Assembly: GCA_947478655.1 (NCBI GenBank)
Contig: CANJWU010000001.1
Span: 1 to 23,377, forward strand
Length of the DNA: 23,377 nucleotides
Direction of reading: 5' to 3'
Source of the DNA: Sphingobacteriales bacterium
GTDB lineage: Bacteria; Bacteroidota; Bacteroidia; Sphingobacteriales; Sphingobacteriaceae
Shown here: in pieces, positions 14,862-23,331 of the stretch
Layout of the letters: each line of letters opens with the position of its first letter
Numbering within the stretch: position 1 is the first letter of the stretch
Notes under the pieces: model-generated
Told to the model about the DNA's origin: nothing
Database searches by the model: none
Seen by the model: the letters and a program-made list of their open reading frames with translations, nothing else
Program-made: the position numbers and the translations under genes

Positions 14862-16250
14862 TTATTTTTTCTTTGGATTTGTTTTAGCTCTCCAAAGTTG
14901 TGCAAATGATTGCTCTTCAAAAACGGGTAATGCTCTTCTCTTTCCCCAAGATTGCGCAAATAATTTACGCACAAAATAACTTTTCCATTTACCCGTAAAA
15001 AGGTCAATTAATTTTCGGTGCAACATAGATTGCTTCCAAAAAAACCAAGCCATTTTTTCGGATTTTAGATAGATATGTTGTGCTACAGCATCTCTTCTAT
15101 TATACAATAACACTTTGTGGATATCAATTTTTACTGGACAAACCTCGGAACAATTACCACATAAAGTAGAGGCATAGCTCAAATGCTTAAATTCTTCCAT
15201 CCCTTTTAGGTGTGGGGTGATGATACTACCAATGGGGCCACTGTAAGTAGTGTCGTAGCTGTGACCACCAATATTTTTATATACCGGACAAGCGTTTAAG
15301 CATGCGCCACATCGAATGCAATACAAGGCTTGGCGTTGGTCTTTTTGCGCTAGCAAATTACTGCGACCATTGTCTAATAACACCACATACATTTCTTCTG
15401 GGCCATCACTTTCTCCTAATTTTTTTGGTCCATTTAAAATAGAATTATATACGGTCATTAGTTGCCCAGTACCTCGGGTACTTAATAGCGGCCAAAATAA
15501 ATCTAAATCTTTGATAGAGGGAATAATTTTTTCTATGCCAACCACCGCAATATGTACTTTTGGGAAGGTGGTGCTTAGTCTGGCATTTCCTTCGTTTTCG
15601 GTAATGGAAATACTACCCGTATCGGCAATTAAAAAATTTGCCCCAGTTATACCGGCTGTTGCCGTGGTATATTTTTCGCGCAACAATTCTCTTGCTTTGA
15701 GTGTGAGTGCTTCGGGGCTTGCATCTAAAGGAGTATCGAATTTTTCGTGAAAGAGTTTTGCAATATCTTCTTTAGATAAGTGCATTGCTGGAGTGACAAT
15801 GTGGTAAGGCTTTTGGCCAAGTAACTGTACAATGTATTCTCCTAAGTCGGTTTCTATCGAATCTATTTGGTGTGCCGCTAAAAATTCATTCAGTTCAATT
15901 TCCTCGCAAGCCATCGACTTCGATTTGACCAGCATTTTTGTTTCGTGCTTTTTAAGAATCGCAAGAATTTCTTTTTGCGCTTCTTCCACTGTGTTTGCCC
16001 AAATTACCTTTCCGCCTTTTCTGATGAAATTACTTTCAAACTCTAAGAGATAGCGGTCAAGGTTTTCAATGGTTTTCCATTTAATAAGATGCGCTTTTTT
16101 TCGAGCAGCTTCTAGGTTAGCAAATTGGGGAAGGCCTTTTGCAACAGCGATATCGTATTTACCTATATTAAATTTAATTTTTTGTCGATGCGACGCATCA
16201 AAAGATTTCTCTTCTGTTTTTGTTTGAAATTGTGATGCAGTCGTACTCAT
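14862..16250 (-). CDS. lutB: LutB-like iron-sulfur protein (lactate utilisation)
   Basis: This is a homologue of LutB/YkgF, the iron-sulfur subunit of the LutABC L-lactate oxidation complex. Residues about 50-300 form the LUD (DUF162) domain, with TGANFLIADTGSISITENEG (202-221) as its hallmark. A ferredoxin-like domain follows: CIRCGACLNACP (Cys311, 314, 317, 321) is a full 4Fe-4S motif. CGNCSEVCP (Cys364, 367, 371) has three cysteines, which is how I remember the family's second site. The C-terminal tail (380-462) is basic, with no evident membrane helix. The 462 residues are close to the usual LutB length. lutA and lutC are absent from the window. Neighbours are an M28 peptidase upstream and E1 downstream, each at 18-base spacing, so it may donate electrons in 2-oxoacid/lactate metabolism, but that is inference. 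Confidence 0.88.
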   Translation of the reverse strand: MSTTASQFQTKTEEKSFDASHRQKIKFNIGKYDIAVAKGLPQFANLEAARKKAHLIKWKTIENLDRYLLEFESNFIRKGGKVIWANTVEEAQKEILAILKKHETKMLVKSKSMACEEIELNEFLAAHQIDSIETDLGEYIVQLLGQKPYHIVTPAMHLSKEDIAKLFHEKFDTPLDASPEALTLKARELLREKYTTATAGITGANFLIADTGSISITENEGNARLSTTFPKVHIAVVGIEKIIPSIKDLDLFWPLLSTRGTGQLMTVYNSILNGPKKLGESDGPEEMYVVLLDNGRSNLLAQKDQRQALYCIRCGACLNACPVYKNIGGHSYDTTYSGPIGSIITPHLKGMEEFKHLSYASTLCGNCSEVCPVKIDIHKVLLYNRRDAVAQHIYLKSEKMAWFFWKQSMLHRKLIDLFTGKWKSYFVRKLFAQSWGKRRALPVFEEQSFAQLWRAKTNPKKK

Positions 16251-16268
16251 TATAAATTTATATAGCTT

Positions 16269-17870
16269 TTAACGGTTATTTTCAAAATCGTTTTTCTTGT
16301 CTTTTCTTAAAGGTTCTGCGCGATTGGCAATTTCCCATGCGGTATAAAAAACAAGTTTCGTTCTATTGCTAAGCATCGGGAAATTTATTTTAGAAATTTC
16401 GTCTGTTGCTTTATGATAGTCTTCGTGTACGCCATTAAAGTAAAAAATAATCGGAATGTTGTATTTCGCAAAATTATAATGATCGCTTCTATAGTAAAAC
16501 CTATTGGGATCGCTTGGGCTATTGAATGTATAGTCTAAATTCATGTGGGTATATGCACCATTCATTTTTTCATTTATTTCATGTAAATCCGAACTAATCT
16601 TATCCGAACCAATTACATAAATATAATTAGAATCATTTTTATGTGCATCGTCTACCCTGCCAATCATGTCGATGTTTAAATCGCAAACGCTATTATTTAT
16701 TGGAAAGATAGGATTGCTTGTATAAAATTGGGAACCTAATAAACCTTTTTCTTCTCCAGCTACCGTCATAAATACGATGCTACGTTTTGGTCCTTGACCT
16801 TGCGCTTTAGCCAAAGCAAATGCTTCTGCAATTTCAATTACGCCAACAGTACCCGAGCCATCATCATCGGCGCCATTGTATACTTCGTTATCAATTACGC
16901 CAATGTGGTCGTAATGTGCAGTGATATAAACAAATTCGTTTGGTTTTTCTGAGCCAGGAATATAGCCAATTACATTTTCGGCATTGAGTGATTCTTCGAG
17001 AAAAACAATATTTGCAGCAATCGTGCTTTTAAGCACAAATGGATCAATGCTTCTGCGCTTACTGTATTTTTTTCTAAGCTTATTTATGTTTTTATTGTTA
17101 GGCGCAAGTAGTACTGTTGCAAGGCTGTCGTTGATAGTAATAACGGGGCAAGCTTGCAGCACTTTTTCTTTGCTTTCTACTTCTGGTCCTTTTTTTAGGT
17201 TTTCTGCCAATTGTATACTTGGCGTTTCCATTTGGTGTTTATAGTTTTTTGCAAACTTTGCGTAGTCGGCATCGACAATTAAAATTGCTTTTGGCTTTAG
17301 TTTTTGAATAGCAGCAATTTTTTTGTTTTTATTAGACCATTCACTTTTTTCTTTACTATTACTGAGCAGGTAAAGGCCCTTTTTATTTTTAGGTTCTCCA
17401 GCTAAAATTACAACGACTTTTCCTTCGACATAATAGTCTTTTAAGTCGTTCCTTTTTTTGTCTATAATGCCATATCCGGCAAAAACTATTTCATTGCTTT
17501 GAAAATTAATATTGCTAATGTTTTTTGCACAGAAAAAATCATCGCCAAAATTAAAGGCTTGTTGGTTAACGATGAATTTTCTAGCAGCCAAAGTTTTTTT
17601 AACCAAGTCGAAAGTTTGAAAAAAACGATCGTTACCAGCAGGAGTTAATCTCAATCTGTCAAATTCATTTGCAATATAAATAGCGGCTGCTTTTTGTCCT
17701 TTTTGTCCGGTTTCTCTTCCTTGGAAATTATCAGAAGCCAATACCGAAAGGTGTCTGTATAAATCTTTAGGATTGATACTTTCTCCAAATTCTGTTGGAC
17801 TCATGGGTTTCTGTGCAAAAGCGATGCTGCTCATGCTAAAGGCAATGCCTATGAAAATATTTTTTTTCAT
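16269..17870 (-). CDS. secreted zinc aminopeptidase, family M28, with PA domain
   Basis: This is an exported M28 metallopeptidase, likely removing N-terminal residues from peptides in the periplasm or outside. The 533 residues start with a signal peptide cleaved after IAFAQ (residue 20). A protease-associated (PA) domain lies at about 110-260 (IVFAGYGIID at 128-137). The catalytic domain (about 295-520) shows the expected two-zinc set: His319 in TAHYDH, Asp335 in NGADDDGSG, Glu373 (general base) and Glu374 in AGEEKGLLGS, Asp401 in NIDMIGR and His486 in DYHKATDE. All ligands are present, so it should be active. No C-terminal T9SS sorting domain was seen. It lies 18 bases after rpiB and 18 before lutB, in an otherwise cytoplasmic-metabolism operon. 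Confidence 0.92.
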   Translation of the reverse strand: MKKNIFIGIAFSMSSIAFAQKPMSPTEFGESINPKDLYRHLSVLASDNFQGRETGQKGQKAAAIYIANEFDRLRLTPAGNDRFFQTFDLVKKTLAARKFIVNQQAFNFGDDFFCAKNISNINFQSNEIVFAGYGIIDKKRNDLKDYYVEGKVVVILAGEPKNKKGLYLLSNSKEKSEWSNKNKKIAAIQKLKPKAILIVDADYAKFAKNYKHQMETPSIQLAENLKKGPEVESKEKVLQACPVITINDSLATVLLAPNNKNINKLRKKYSKRRSIDPFVLKSTIAANIVFLEESLNAENVIGYIPGSEKPNEFVYITAHYDHIGVIDNEVYNGADDDGSGTVGVIEIAEAFALAKAQGQGPKRSIVFMTVAGEEKGLLGSQFYTSNPIFPINNSVCDLNIDMIGRVDDAHKNDSNYIYVIGSDKISSDLHEINEKMNGAYTHMNLDYTFNSPSDPNRFYYRSDHYNFAKYNIPIIFYFNGVHEDYHKATDEISKINFPMLSNRTKLVFYTAWEIANRAEPLRKDKKNDFENNR

Positions 17871-17888
17871 TTGATTGATTCGAATGGA

Positions 17889-18317
17889 TTAGCAATTAAT
17901 TTTATTTACTCTATTGGCATGTCTACCGCCTTCGAAAGCAGTATTTATAAATAAGTTTGTAATTTCTTTTGCTTGTGCAATGCTTACAAAACGCGCTGGA
18001 ATACATAATATATTGGCGTCGTTATGCGAACGCGCAAGACTTGCTAATGAACTATCCCAGCAAATAGCTGCTCTAATATCTTTGTGTTTGTTGGCGGTAA
18101 TGGCAACTCCATTGGCGCTTCCGCAAATAAGAATTCCCATTTCAAATTCATTATTGTTAATTGCATTTGCTACAGGATGCACAAAGTCGGGATAGTCTAC
18201 CGAGTCTAAATTATATGGACCAAAGTCTTTCACTTCGTGACCATCTGCTGTTAGCATTTCAATTAACACTTCTTTGTATTCGAAACCAGCGTGGTCTCCT
18301 CCAATGGCAATTTTCAT
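17889..18317 (-). CDS. rpiB: ribose 5-phosphate isomerase B
   Basis: This cytoplasmic enzyme interconverts ribose 5-phosphate and ribulose 5-phosphate in the non-oxidative pentose phosphate pathway. The 142 residues match the RpiB/LacAB family: GGDHAGFEYK (6-15), DYPDF (41-45), the active-site Cys65 in ICGSANGVAITANKH, ARSHNDANILCIPAR (95-109) with His98, and the C-terminal FEGGRHANRV (128-137). One small oddity is the anion-binding loop, CGSANG, where most relatives have a glycine at the alanine position (CGTGxG or CGSGxG). It starts one base after the tatC stop, so translation of the two is probably linked. Confidence 0.94.
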   Translation of the reverse strand: MKIAIGGDHAGFEYKEVLIEMLTADGHEVKDFGPYNLDSVDYPDFVHPVANAINNNEFEMGILICGSANGVAITANKHKDIRAAICWDSSLASLARSHNDANILCIPARFVSIAQAKEITNLFINTAFEGGRHANRVNKINC

Positions 18318-18318
18318 A

Positions 18319-19182
18319 TTAGTTGTTTTGATAAAATAAATCGTCTGCTATTTTTTTTCTTTTTACTACGCGCGCCGATACAAAAATACTGATCTCGAAT
18401 AATAAGTAAAGGGGAGCGGCAACTAGCAACAAGGTTGGCGCATCTGGCGTGGGCGTAATAAATGCCGCAATTAAAATTATTAAAAAGAAAGCAATTCTTC
18501 TGTTGCTGCGCATAAATTTTGGCGTCATGATACCAATCTTTGATAAGAAATAAATCACAATGGGCAATTCAAAAACCAAGCCGGTTGCCATGGTAAGTAT
18601 TGCTACTGTTGAAAGATAGCTATCTAGGGTAATTTGATTAATAATTTCTGAACTAATTTCGTAGCTTCCTAAAAAATTAATAGACATTGGCGTAATAATA
18701 AAATAGCCAAATAAAATGCCTGTTAAAAATAAAAAAGAGCCATAAAAAATTAGACCGCTTGCGTTTTTTCTTTCTTTCTTGCTCAAGCCTGGTTTGATAA
18801 AATTCCAAAGCTCAAAAAGTAAATAAGGAAAGCCCATAATAAAGCCTGCATAAAATGCGGCACTTAAATGTAAATTAAATTGTCCAGCCATCGTATTGTT
18901 CATGATGGTGAAATTTATTTTATCGATGCATAATCCAGCATCTAAATGATAGTAATTTGAAAGTTCACATAATTTTCTGTAGGTCCAAAAATCTGTTTTC
19001 TTTGGTCCAAATATAATGACATCGAATAAAATGTCTTTATACATAAAAGCGGTTAGCGCCAAAGTTATGATCACTGCCGATGACCTTACTAAATGCCAGC
19101 GCAATGCTTCTAGATGATCTACGAAAGACATCTCTGCATTTGGATTAGTTGCGCTGCGTAATTTTTTAAAAAAGTCGGACAT
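18319..19182 (-). CDS. tatC: Sec-independent protein translocase TatC
   Basis: This is an integral inner-membrane protein, the receptor for twin-arginine signal peptides of folded exported proteins. The 287 residues show six hydrophobic segments (about 33-58, 104-126, 142-165, 187-213, 228-243, 248-270). Family motifs are visible: FVDHLEALRWHL near the N-terminus, FPYLLFELWNFIKPGLSKKERK (118-139, with Glu137 aligned to E. coli Glu103), VFELPIVIYFL (203-213) and FITPTPDA (241-248). In the N-terminal motif, HLEALR aligns with E. coli HLIELR, so Ala26 replaces the signal-binding Glu15 position while Glu25 lies just before it. The first periplasmic loop (59-103) has two cysteines, 72 and 85. tatA/tatB are not in the window. 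It heads the five-gene minus-strand run, 53 bases downstream of the accC terminator. Confidence 0.95.
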   Translation of the reverse strand: MSDFFKKLRSATNPNAEMSFVDHLEALRWHLVRSSAVIITLALTAFMYKDILFDVIIFGPKKTDFWTYRKLCELSNYYHLDAGLCIDKINFTIMNNTMAGQFNLHLSAAFYAGFIMGFPYLLFELWNFIKPGLSKKERKNASGLIFYGSFLFLTGILFGYFIITPMSINFLGSYEISSEIINQITLDSYLSTVAILTMATGLVFELPIVIYFLSKIGIMTPKFMRSNRRIAFFLIILIAAFITPTPDAPTLLLVAAPLYLLFEISIFVSARVVKRKKIADDLFYQNN

Positions 19183-19191
19183 ATATTATTT

Positions 19192-19224
19192 CAAATTTAG
19201 GAAAGTATTTCAGATGAGCTCAAT
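19192..19224 (-). promoter_or_regulatory. putative promoter of the tatC operon
   Basis: On the minus strand, ATTG (forward 19221-19224), a 21-base spacer and TAAATTTG (forward 19192-19199) match the Bacteroidota promoter pattern, with all defined -7 positions correct and one -33 mismatch. It lies between the accC terminator and the tatC ATG at 19182, where a new promoter is expected. The leader would be only a few bases long. Confidence 0.5.
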
Positions 19225-19235
19225 TAATTATCAAT

Positions 19236-19265
19236 AAAAAAAGCGAGCCTAAACTCGCTTTTTTT
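19236..19265 (-). terminator. intrinsic terminator of the lipid operon after accC
   Basis: AGCGAG (19242-19247) pairs with CTCGCT (19254-19259) around a six-base loop. The stem is flanked by an A-run (19236-19241) and a T-run (19260-19265), so on the minus strand the hairpin is followed by a U-tract. It begins within a couple of bases of the accC stop. The symmetric A/T flanks mean it could also act on the plus strand, where no gene needs it. Confidence 0.9.
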
Positions 19266-19266
19266 A

Positions 19267-20607
19267 TTATTCTGAAAAGTCGAAACTCTCTAAGAACTTT
19301 GTGGTAAAGTTGCCCGCTCTAAATTCGGGATCTTTTAATAATTTCAAGTGAAAAGGGATGGTTGTTTTTACGCCTTCAATCACAAATTCGCTCAAGGCTC
19401 TTTCCATAGTAGAAATAGCTTCTTCTCTAGTTTGCGCAACGGTAATCAGTTTTGCAATCATGGAGTCGTAATTTGAAGGAATTACATAGCCAGCGTATAC
19501 GTGGGTGTCTACGCGCACTCCGTGACCTCCTGGGCTATGAAAGTTGGTAATCTTACCTGGTGAAGGTCTGAAATTATTCCATGGATCTTCTGCGTTAATT
19601 CTGCATTCAATCGCATGCATAGCTGGCTCGTAGTTTTTGCCTGAAATAGCAATGCCTGCAGCCACTTTAATTTGTTCTTTAATTAAATCAAAATTAATTA
19701 CCTCTTCGGTAACCGGATGCTCTACCTGAATACGGGTATTCATTTCCATGAAGTAGAAATTACGGTGTTTATCTACTAAAAATTCAACGGTTCCAGCACC
19801 TTCGTAATTAACGGCTTTTGCTCCCTTGATAGCTGCTTCCCCCATTTTCTGACGCAATTCTGCGGTCATAAATGGCGAAGGAGATTCTTCCACTAATTTT
19901 TGATGACGTCTTTGAATAGAACAATCTCTTTCTGATAAATGACAAACTTTTCCAAATTGGTCGCCTATAATTTGAATTTCAATATGTCTTGGGTCTTCGA
20001 TAAATTTTTCTAAATATATACCGTCGTTTCCAAATGCCGCACCTGCTTCTTGTCTAGCCGAATCCCATGCGCCTTCAAACTCTTCGTCTTTCCAAACAAT
20101 ACGCATGCCTCTTCCACCACCACCTGCAGTTGCTTTTAAAATAATTGGATAGCCAATCTCGTTTGCTACGCTTATGCCTTGTTTTACATCTGTCAACAAA
20201 CCAACAGAACCTGGTATGGTGGGTACGCCTGCAGCAATCATTGTATCTTTTGCAGAAGCTTTGTCGCCCATTCCATTAATTTGTTCTGGTGTAGCGCCAA
20301 TAAATTTAATACCATAATCACGGCAAATTTGAGAGAATTTTGCATTCTCTGAAAGAAAACCATAACCCGGATGAATAGCATCTGCATTGGTAATTTCGGC
20401 TGCAGAAATTAAATGCGGAATACTTAAGTAGGAATCTTTGCTCGGCGCAGGGCCAATACAAACAGCTTCATCAGCAAATCGAACATGTAAACTATCACGG
20501 TCTGCAGTAGAATAAACAGCAACAGTTTTGATGCCCATTTCTTTACAGGTGCGAATAATTCGCAAGGCAATTTCGCCTCTATTTGCAATTAATATTTTTT
20601 TGAACAT
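19267..20607 (-). CDS. accC: biotin carboxylase subunit of acetyl-CoA carboxylase
   Basis: This is the ATP-dependent biotin carboxylase that carboxylates the biotin on AccB, the first half-reaction of acetyl-CoA carboxylase in fatty acid synthesis. The 446 residues match the family length. The N-terminal domain starts [16 protein letters not shown] (4-19), the ATP-grasp glycine loop is GGGGRGM (162-168), and the metal/biotin site is [15 protein letters not shown] (287-301) with Glu288, Asn290, Arg292 and Glu296. The C-terminal domain carries ECRINAEDP. It follows accB after 52 bases on the same strand and is the last gene of its operon, closed by a hairpin terminator. accA/accD, the carboxyltransferase, are not in the window. 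Confidence 0.97.
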   Translation of the reverse strand: MFKKILIANRGEIALRIIRTCKEMGIKTVAVYSTADRDSLHVRFADEAVCIGPAPSKDSYLSIPHLISAAEITNADAIHPGYGFLSENAKFSQICRDYGIKFIGATPEQINGMGDKASAKDTMIAAGVPTIPGSVGLLTDVKQGISVANEIGYPIILKATAGGGGRGMRIVWKDEEFEGAWDSARQEAGAAFGNDGIYLEKFIEDPRHIEIQIIGDQFGKVCHLSERDCSIQRRHQKLVEESPSPFMTAELRQKMGEAAIKGAKAVNYEGAGTVEFLVDKHRNFYFMEMNTRIQVEHPVTEEVINFDLIKEQIKVAAGIAISGKNYEPAMHAIECRINAEDPWNNFRPSPGKITNFHSPGGHGVRVDTHVYAGYVIPSNYDSMIAKLITVAQTREEAISTMERALSEFVIEGVKTTIPFHLKLLKDPEFRAGNFTTKFLESFDFSE

Positions 20608-20659
20608 GATAGCTTTTGAATTTTTAATAACGATTACAGTAAAATTTTCAATGTAAAAA

Positions 20660-21124
20660 TTACATTGGCTCTACTAAGAATAATGGTTGATCGTATTCAA
20701 TCGGAGAAGCATTGTCAACTAAAATTTTCACAATTTTACCCGACACTTCTGATTCGATTTCGTTAAATAACTTCATTGCTTCGATTACGCATAACACATT
20801 TCCTGGTCCAATTTTATCGCCAACATTTACAAACGATGGTTTGTCTGGTGATCCTGAACGATAGAATGTACCAATCATTGGAGATTTAATGGTAATTAAA
20901 TTTGCGTTTTCGTTTGCTACTGGCGCTACTGGTGCAGGAGCTGCTGCCGCAACGGGTGCAGGAGCGGCTGCCAATGGCATAGGTGCAGCTTGCATGTTTA
21001 CAACAGCAGGTGCATTGCCTTGCGCTTTAATTGTTATTTTAAAATCTTTTCTGTCAATAGACACTTCGCTTACACCAGATTTAGCTACAAATTTGATGAG
21101 CTCTTGTATTTCTTTAATATCCAT
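20660..21124 (-). CDS. accB: biotin carboxyl carrier protein of acetyl-CoA carboxylase
   Basis: This is the carrier whose biotin shuttles carboxyl groups between AccC and the carboxyltransferase. The 154 residues have an N-terminal helix region (1-36), a flexible Ala/Pro-rich linker (about 37-71), and the biotinyl domain (about 75-154). The biotinylated residue is Lys118 in the canonical EAMK motif, with the [20 protein letters not shown] thumb region (79-98) present. It is located between fabH (29 bases upstream) and accC, the standard order in many bacteria. Confidence 0.97.
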   Translation of the reverse strand: MDIKEIQELIKFVAKSGVSEVSIDRKDFKITIKAQGNAPAVVNMQAAPMPLAAAPAPVAAAAPAPVAPVANENANLITIKSPMIGTFYRSGSPDKPSFVNVGDKIGPGNVLCVIEAMKLFNEIESEVSGKIVKILVDNASPIEYDQPLFLVEPM

Positions 21125-21153
21125 ATCGATTATTTTAAATTTATTATTAAAAA

Positions 21154-22152
21154 CTATTTAGTATCGTAGGCCCATTTAATATAAACAGCACCCCAAGTAA
21201 ATCCTCCGCCAAAAGCAGCCAAAATAATATTGTCCCCTTTTTTTAATTGACTTTCCCATTCCCATAAACACAATGGAATAGTACCGTTAGTGGTATTGCC
21301 ATATCTGTGAATATTGAGCATGACTTTATCGCTACCGATGCCCATTCTGCTAGCTGTTGCATCGATGATTCTTTTATTTGCTTGATGTGGCACAAGCCAT
21401 GCAATGTCATCGGCAACTAAATGGTTTTTCTCCATAATTTCTGCCGAAACTTCTGCCATGTTTGTTACCGCAAATTTATAAACTGATTGGCCTTCTTGGT
21501 AAACGTAATGTTCTTTCGCATCTACGGTTTCGTGTGATGCTGGTTTTGCAGACCCACCTGCTTTTTGATGAAGGTGAATCCTGCCCGATCCGTCGCTTTT
21601 TAAAATCGAATCTACTATACCATTTTCATCTGTCGAAGGCTCTAGTAAAACTGCACCAGCGCCATCGCCAAAAATAATACAAGTAGTACGGTCTTCGTAA
21701 TTAATAATAGACGACATTTTATCGCCACCTACTACTACTATTTTTTTATAACTACCCGCTTCAATAAATTTTGCAGCAGTGGTAAGTGCGTAAATAAAAC
21801 CAGAACAAGCCGCATTAATATCGAAACCAAAAGCGTTTTTAGCGCCAATTTTATCGGTAATAATATTTGCAGTTGCCGGAAATTGCATATCGGGTGTAGT
21901 GGTAGCGCAAATTAATAAATCGATTTCTGATGCATCAATTCCTTTTTTTGCAAGTAGACCTAGCACGGCTGCTGCGCCCATATCCGAGGTGCCTTTACCT
22001 TCCCCTTTTAAAATTCTTCTTTCTTGAATGCCAGTTCTAGTTTGAATCCACTCGTCGGTGGTATCTACCATTACTTCTAATTCTTTATTCGTAAGAACAT
22101 ATTCTGGAACATATCCAAATACTCCGGTAATGGCTGCGCGAGTTTTATTCAT
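21154..22152 (-). CDS. fabH: 3-oxoacyl-ACP synthase III (KAS III)
   Basis: This enzyme condenses acetyl-CoA (or a branched acyl-CoA) with malonyl-ACP to start fatty acid synthesis. The 332 residues show the full Cys-His-Asn triad: Cys116 in [11 protein letters not shown], His256 in [11 protein letters not shown], and Asn286 in [11 protein letters not shown]. The N-terminal [15 protein letters not shown] and [13 protein letters not shown] (30-42) are typical. Primer preference cannot be read with confidence; Bacteroidota often make iso-branched fatty acids, which would suit branched acyl-CoA from the E1 complex encoded further along, but this is inference. Five bases separate it from the plsX stop. 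Confidence 0.97.
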   Translation of the reverse strand: MNKTRAAITGVFGYVPEYVLTNKELEVMVDTTDEWIQTRTGIQERRILKGEGKGTSDMGAAAVLGLLAKKGIDASEIDLLICATTTPDMQFPATANIITDKIGAKNAFGFDINAACSGFIYALTTAAKFIEAGSYKKIVVVGGDKMSSIINYEDRTTCIIFGDGAGAVLLEPSTDENGIVDSILKSDGSGRIHLHQKAGGSAKPASHETVDAKEHYVYQEGQSVYKFAVTNMAEVSAEIMEKNHLVADDIAWLVPHQANKRIIDATASRMGIGSDKVMLNIHRYGNTTNGTIPLCLWEWESQLKKGDNIILAAFGGGFTWGAVYIKWAYDTK

Positions 22153-22157
22153 TTAGT

Positions 22158-23099
22158 TTATTCCTTGAATGCCGCTTTAATTTTTTCTGTCAAATTTGTA
22201 CTCACCATTTCTTTGGCAAGTAAAATCAAATTTTTAATTGCAATATCGTTTGATATACCATGGCCAACCACTACAGGAGCGTTGACGCCAAGTACAGGGC
22301 TGCCACCATAATTCTCATAATTTAAACGAGCAAAAAATGGCGCATCCATTCCTTTTCCAGCAGTCATATCATGAAATGTTTCAGATAATTTTAATACAAT
22401 GTTACCGGTGAATCCGTCGCAAACAATTACATCTGCTTTGTCGTTGAATAAATCACGACCTTCGATATTTCCAATAAAATTAATATTTGCTGTTTCTTTT
22501 AAAAGCGGATAAGTTGCTTGTGTGAGTATGTTTCCTTTTTCGGCTTCTTCGCCAATATTTAGCAAACCTACTTTCGGATTTTTAATTCCAAATAAAATTT
22601 CTGCAACTAAAGAACCTAAAATTGCAAATTGCACTAAGAGTTCTGGTTTGCAATCGGCATTAGCGCCAACATCTAAGATTACCCCAAAGCCACCATTTTC
22701 TTTTGGTAAATAAGAGCAAATGGCAGGCCTGTTCATTCCTGGAATTGTTTTTACGCTAAACATAGAGCCCACTAACATGGCGCCAGAATTTCCAGCACTT
22801 GCAAAGGCATCAATGCTGCCCTCTTTTAGCATTTGGAATCCAATACTTAAACTTGAATTTGGTTTTTGAGAAAGTGCACGAGTAGGATGTTCCCCCATTT
22901 CAATGACTTGATCTGCATGAATAAAGTCGAACAAACTAGCGTCCACTCCCTTTTCGGCTAGAATGGATTTAGTCATTGGCTCATCGCCAATTAAGACAAT
23001 TCTACAGTCAGATGGGACTTCATTTAAAGCTAAAATTGCTCCCAAGGTTGTAGCCTTAGGAGCAAAATCTCCACCCATAATATCAATTCCTATTCTCAT
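22158..23099 (-). CDS. plsX: phosphate acyltransferase PlsX
   Basis: This enzyme makes acyl-phosphate from acyl-ACP for the PlsY step of phospholipid synthesis; it is peripheral to the inner membrane. The 313 residues begin MRIGIDIMGGDFAPKAT, the family signature, followed by ALSQKPNSSLSIG (75-87), SAGNSGAML (101-109), GVILDVGANADCKP (138-151) and CDGFTGNIVLKLSE (226-239). The PlsX-FabH pair with rpmF just upstream (17 bases) is one of the best conserved bacterial gene orders. Confidence 0.97.
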   Translation of the reverse strand: MRIGIDIMGGDFAPKATTLGAILALNEVPSDCRIVLIGDEPMTKSILAEKGVDASLFDFIHADQVIEMGEHPTRALSQKPNSSLSIGFQMLKEGSIDAFASAGNSGAMLVGSMFSVKTIPGMNRPAICSYLPKENGGFGVILDVGANADCKPELLVQFAILGSLVAEILFGIKNPKVGLLNIGEEAEKGNILTQATYPLLKETANINFIGNIEGRDLFNDKADVIVCDGFTGNIVLKLSETFHDMTAGKGMDAPFFARLNYENYGGSPVLGVNAPVVVGHGISNDIAIKNLILLAKEMVSTNLTEKIKAAFKE

Positions 23100-23116
23100 T
23101 AGGAGAGTGATTAATG

Positions 23117-23305
23117 TTAGTTAGCAGCGTTTTCTACGATCATTTTGCCTTTGTAGTATAAGTTTCCTTCTACTTTGTAGGCTCTATGAGGCATGTGTAC
23201 TGTACCAGTAGTTTGACAAACTACCAATGCAGGTGCTTCTGCTTTGTAATGTGTTCTTCTTTTGTCTCTTCTCGATTTCGAGATTTTGCGTTTTGGATGT
23301 GGCAT
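23117..23305 (-). CDS. rpmF: 50S ribosomal protein L32
   Basis: This small basic protein of the large ribosomal subunit has 62 residues. [20 protein letters not shown] is the conserved L32 N-terminus, and [14 protein letters not shown] (41-54) is the Bacteroidota-type C-terminal half. Only one cysteine (in VVCQTTG) is present, so this is a form without the four-cysteine zinc site. Its location between a DUF177/YceD gene and plsX matches the conserved operon that links ribosome and lipid synthesis. Confidence 0.97.
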   Translation of the reverse strand: MPHPKRKISKSRRDKRRTHYKAEAPALVVCQTTGTVHMPHRAYKVEGNLYYKGKMIVENAAN

Positions 23306-23331
23306 TTTGCTACAAATTTAAAGGGTAATAA

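Noticed and set aside
15316..15750. 144-codon open frame antisense to lutB
   Set aside because: It is a shadow of the lutB reading frame: no recognisable domain, and lutB on the opposite strand is intact with clear iron-sulfur motifs.
16251..16268. TAAATTTA in the gap before lutB as an internal promoter
   Set aside because: It is a few bases from the start codon, has one mismatch and lies in an 18-base gap like the other gaps of the operon; more likely chance AT sequence.
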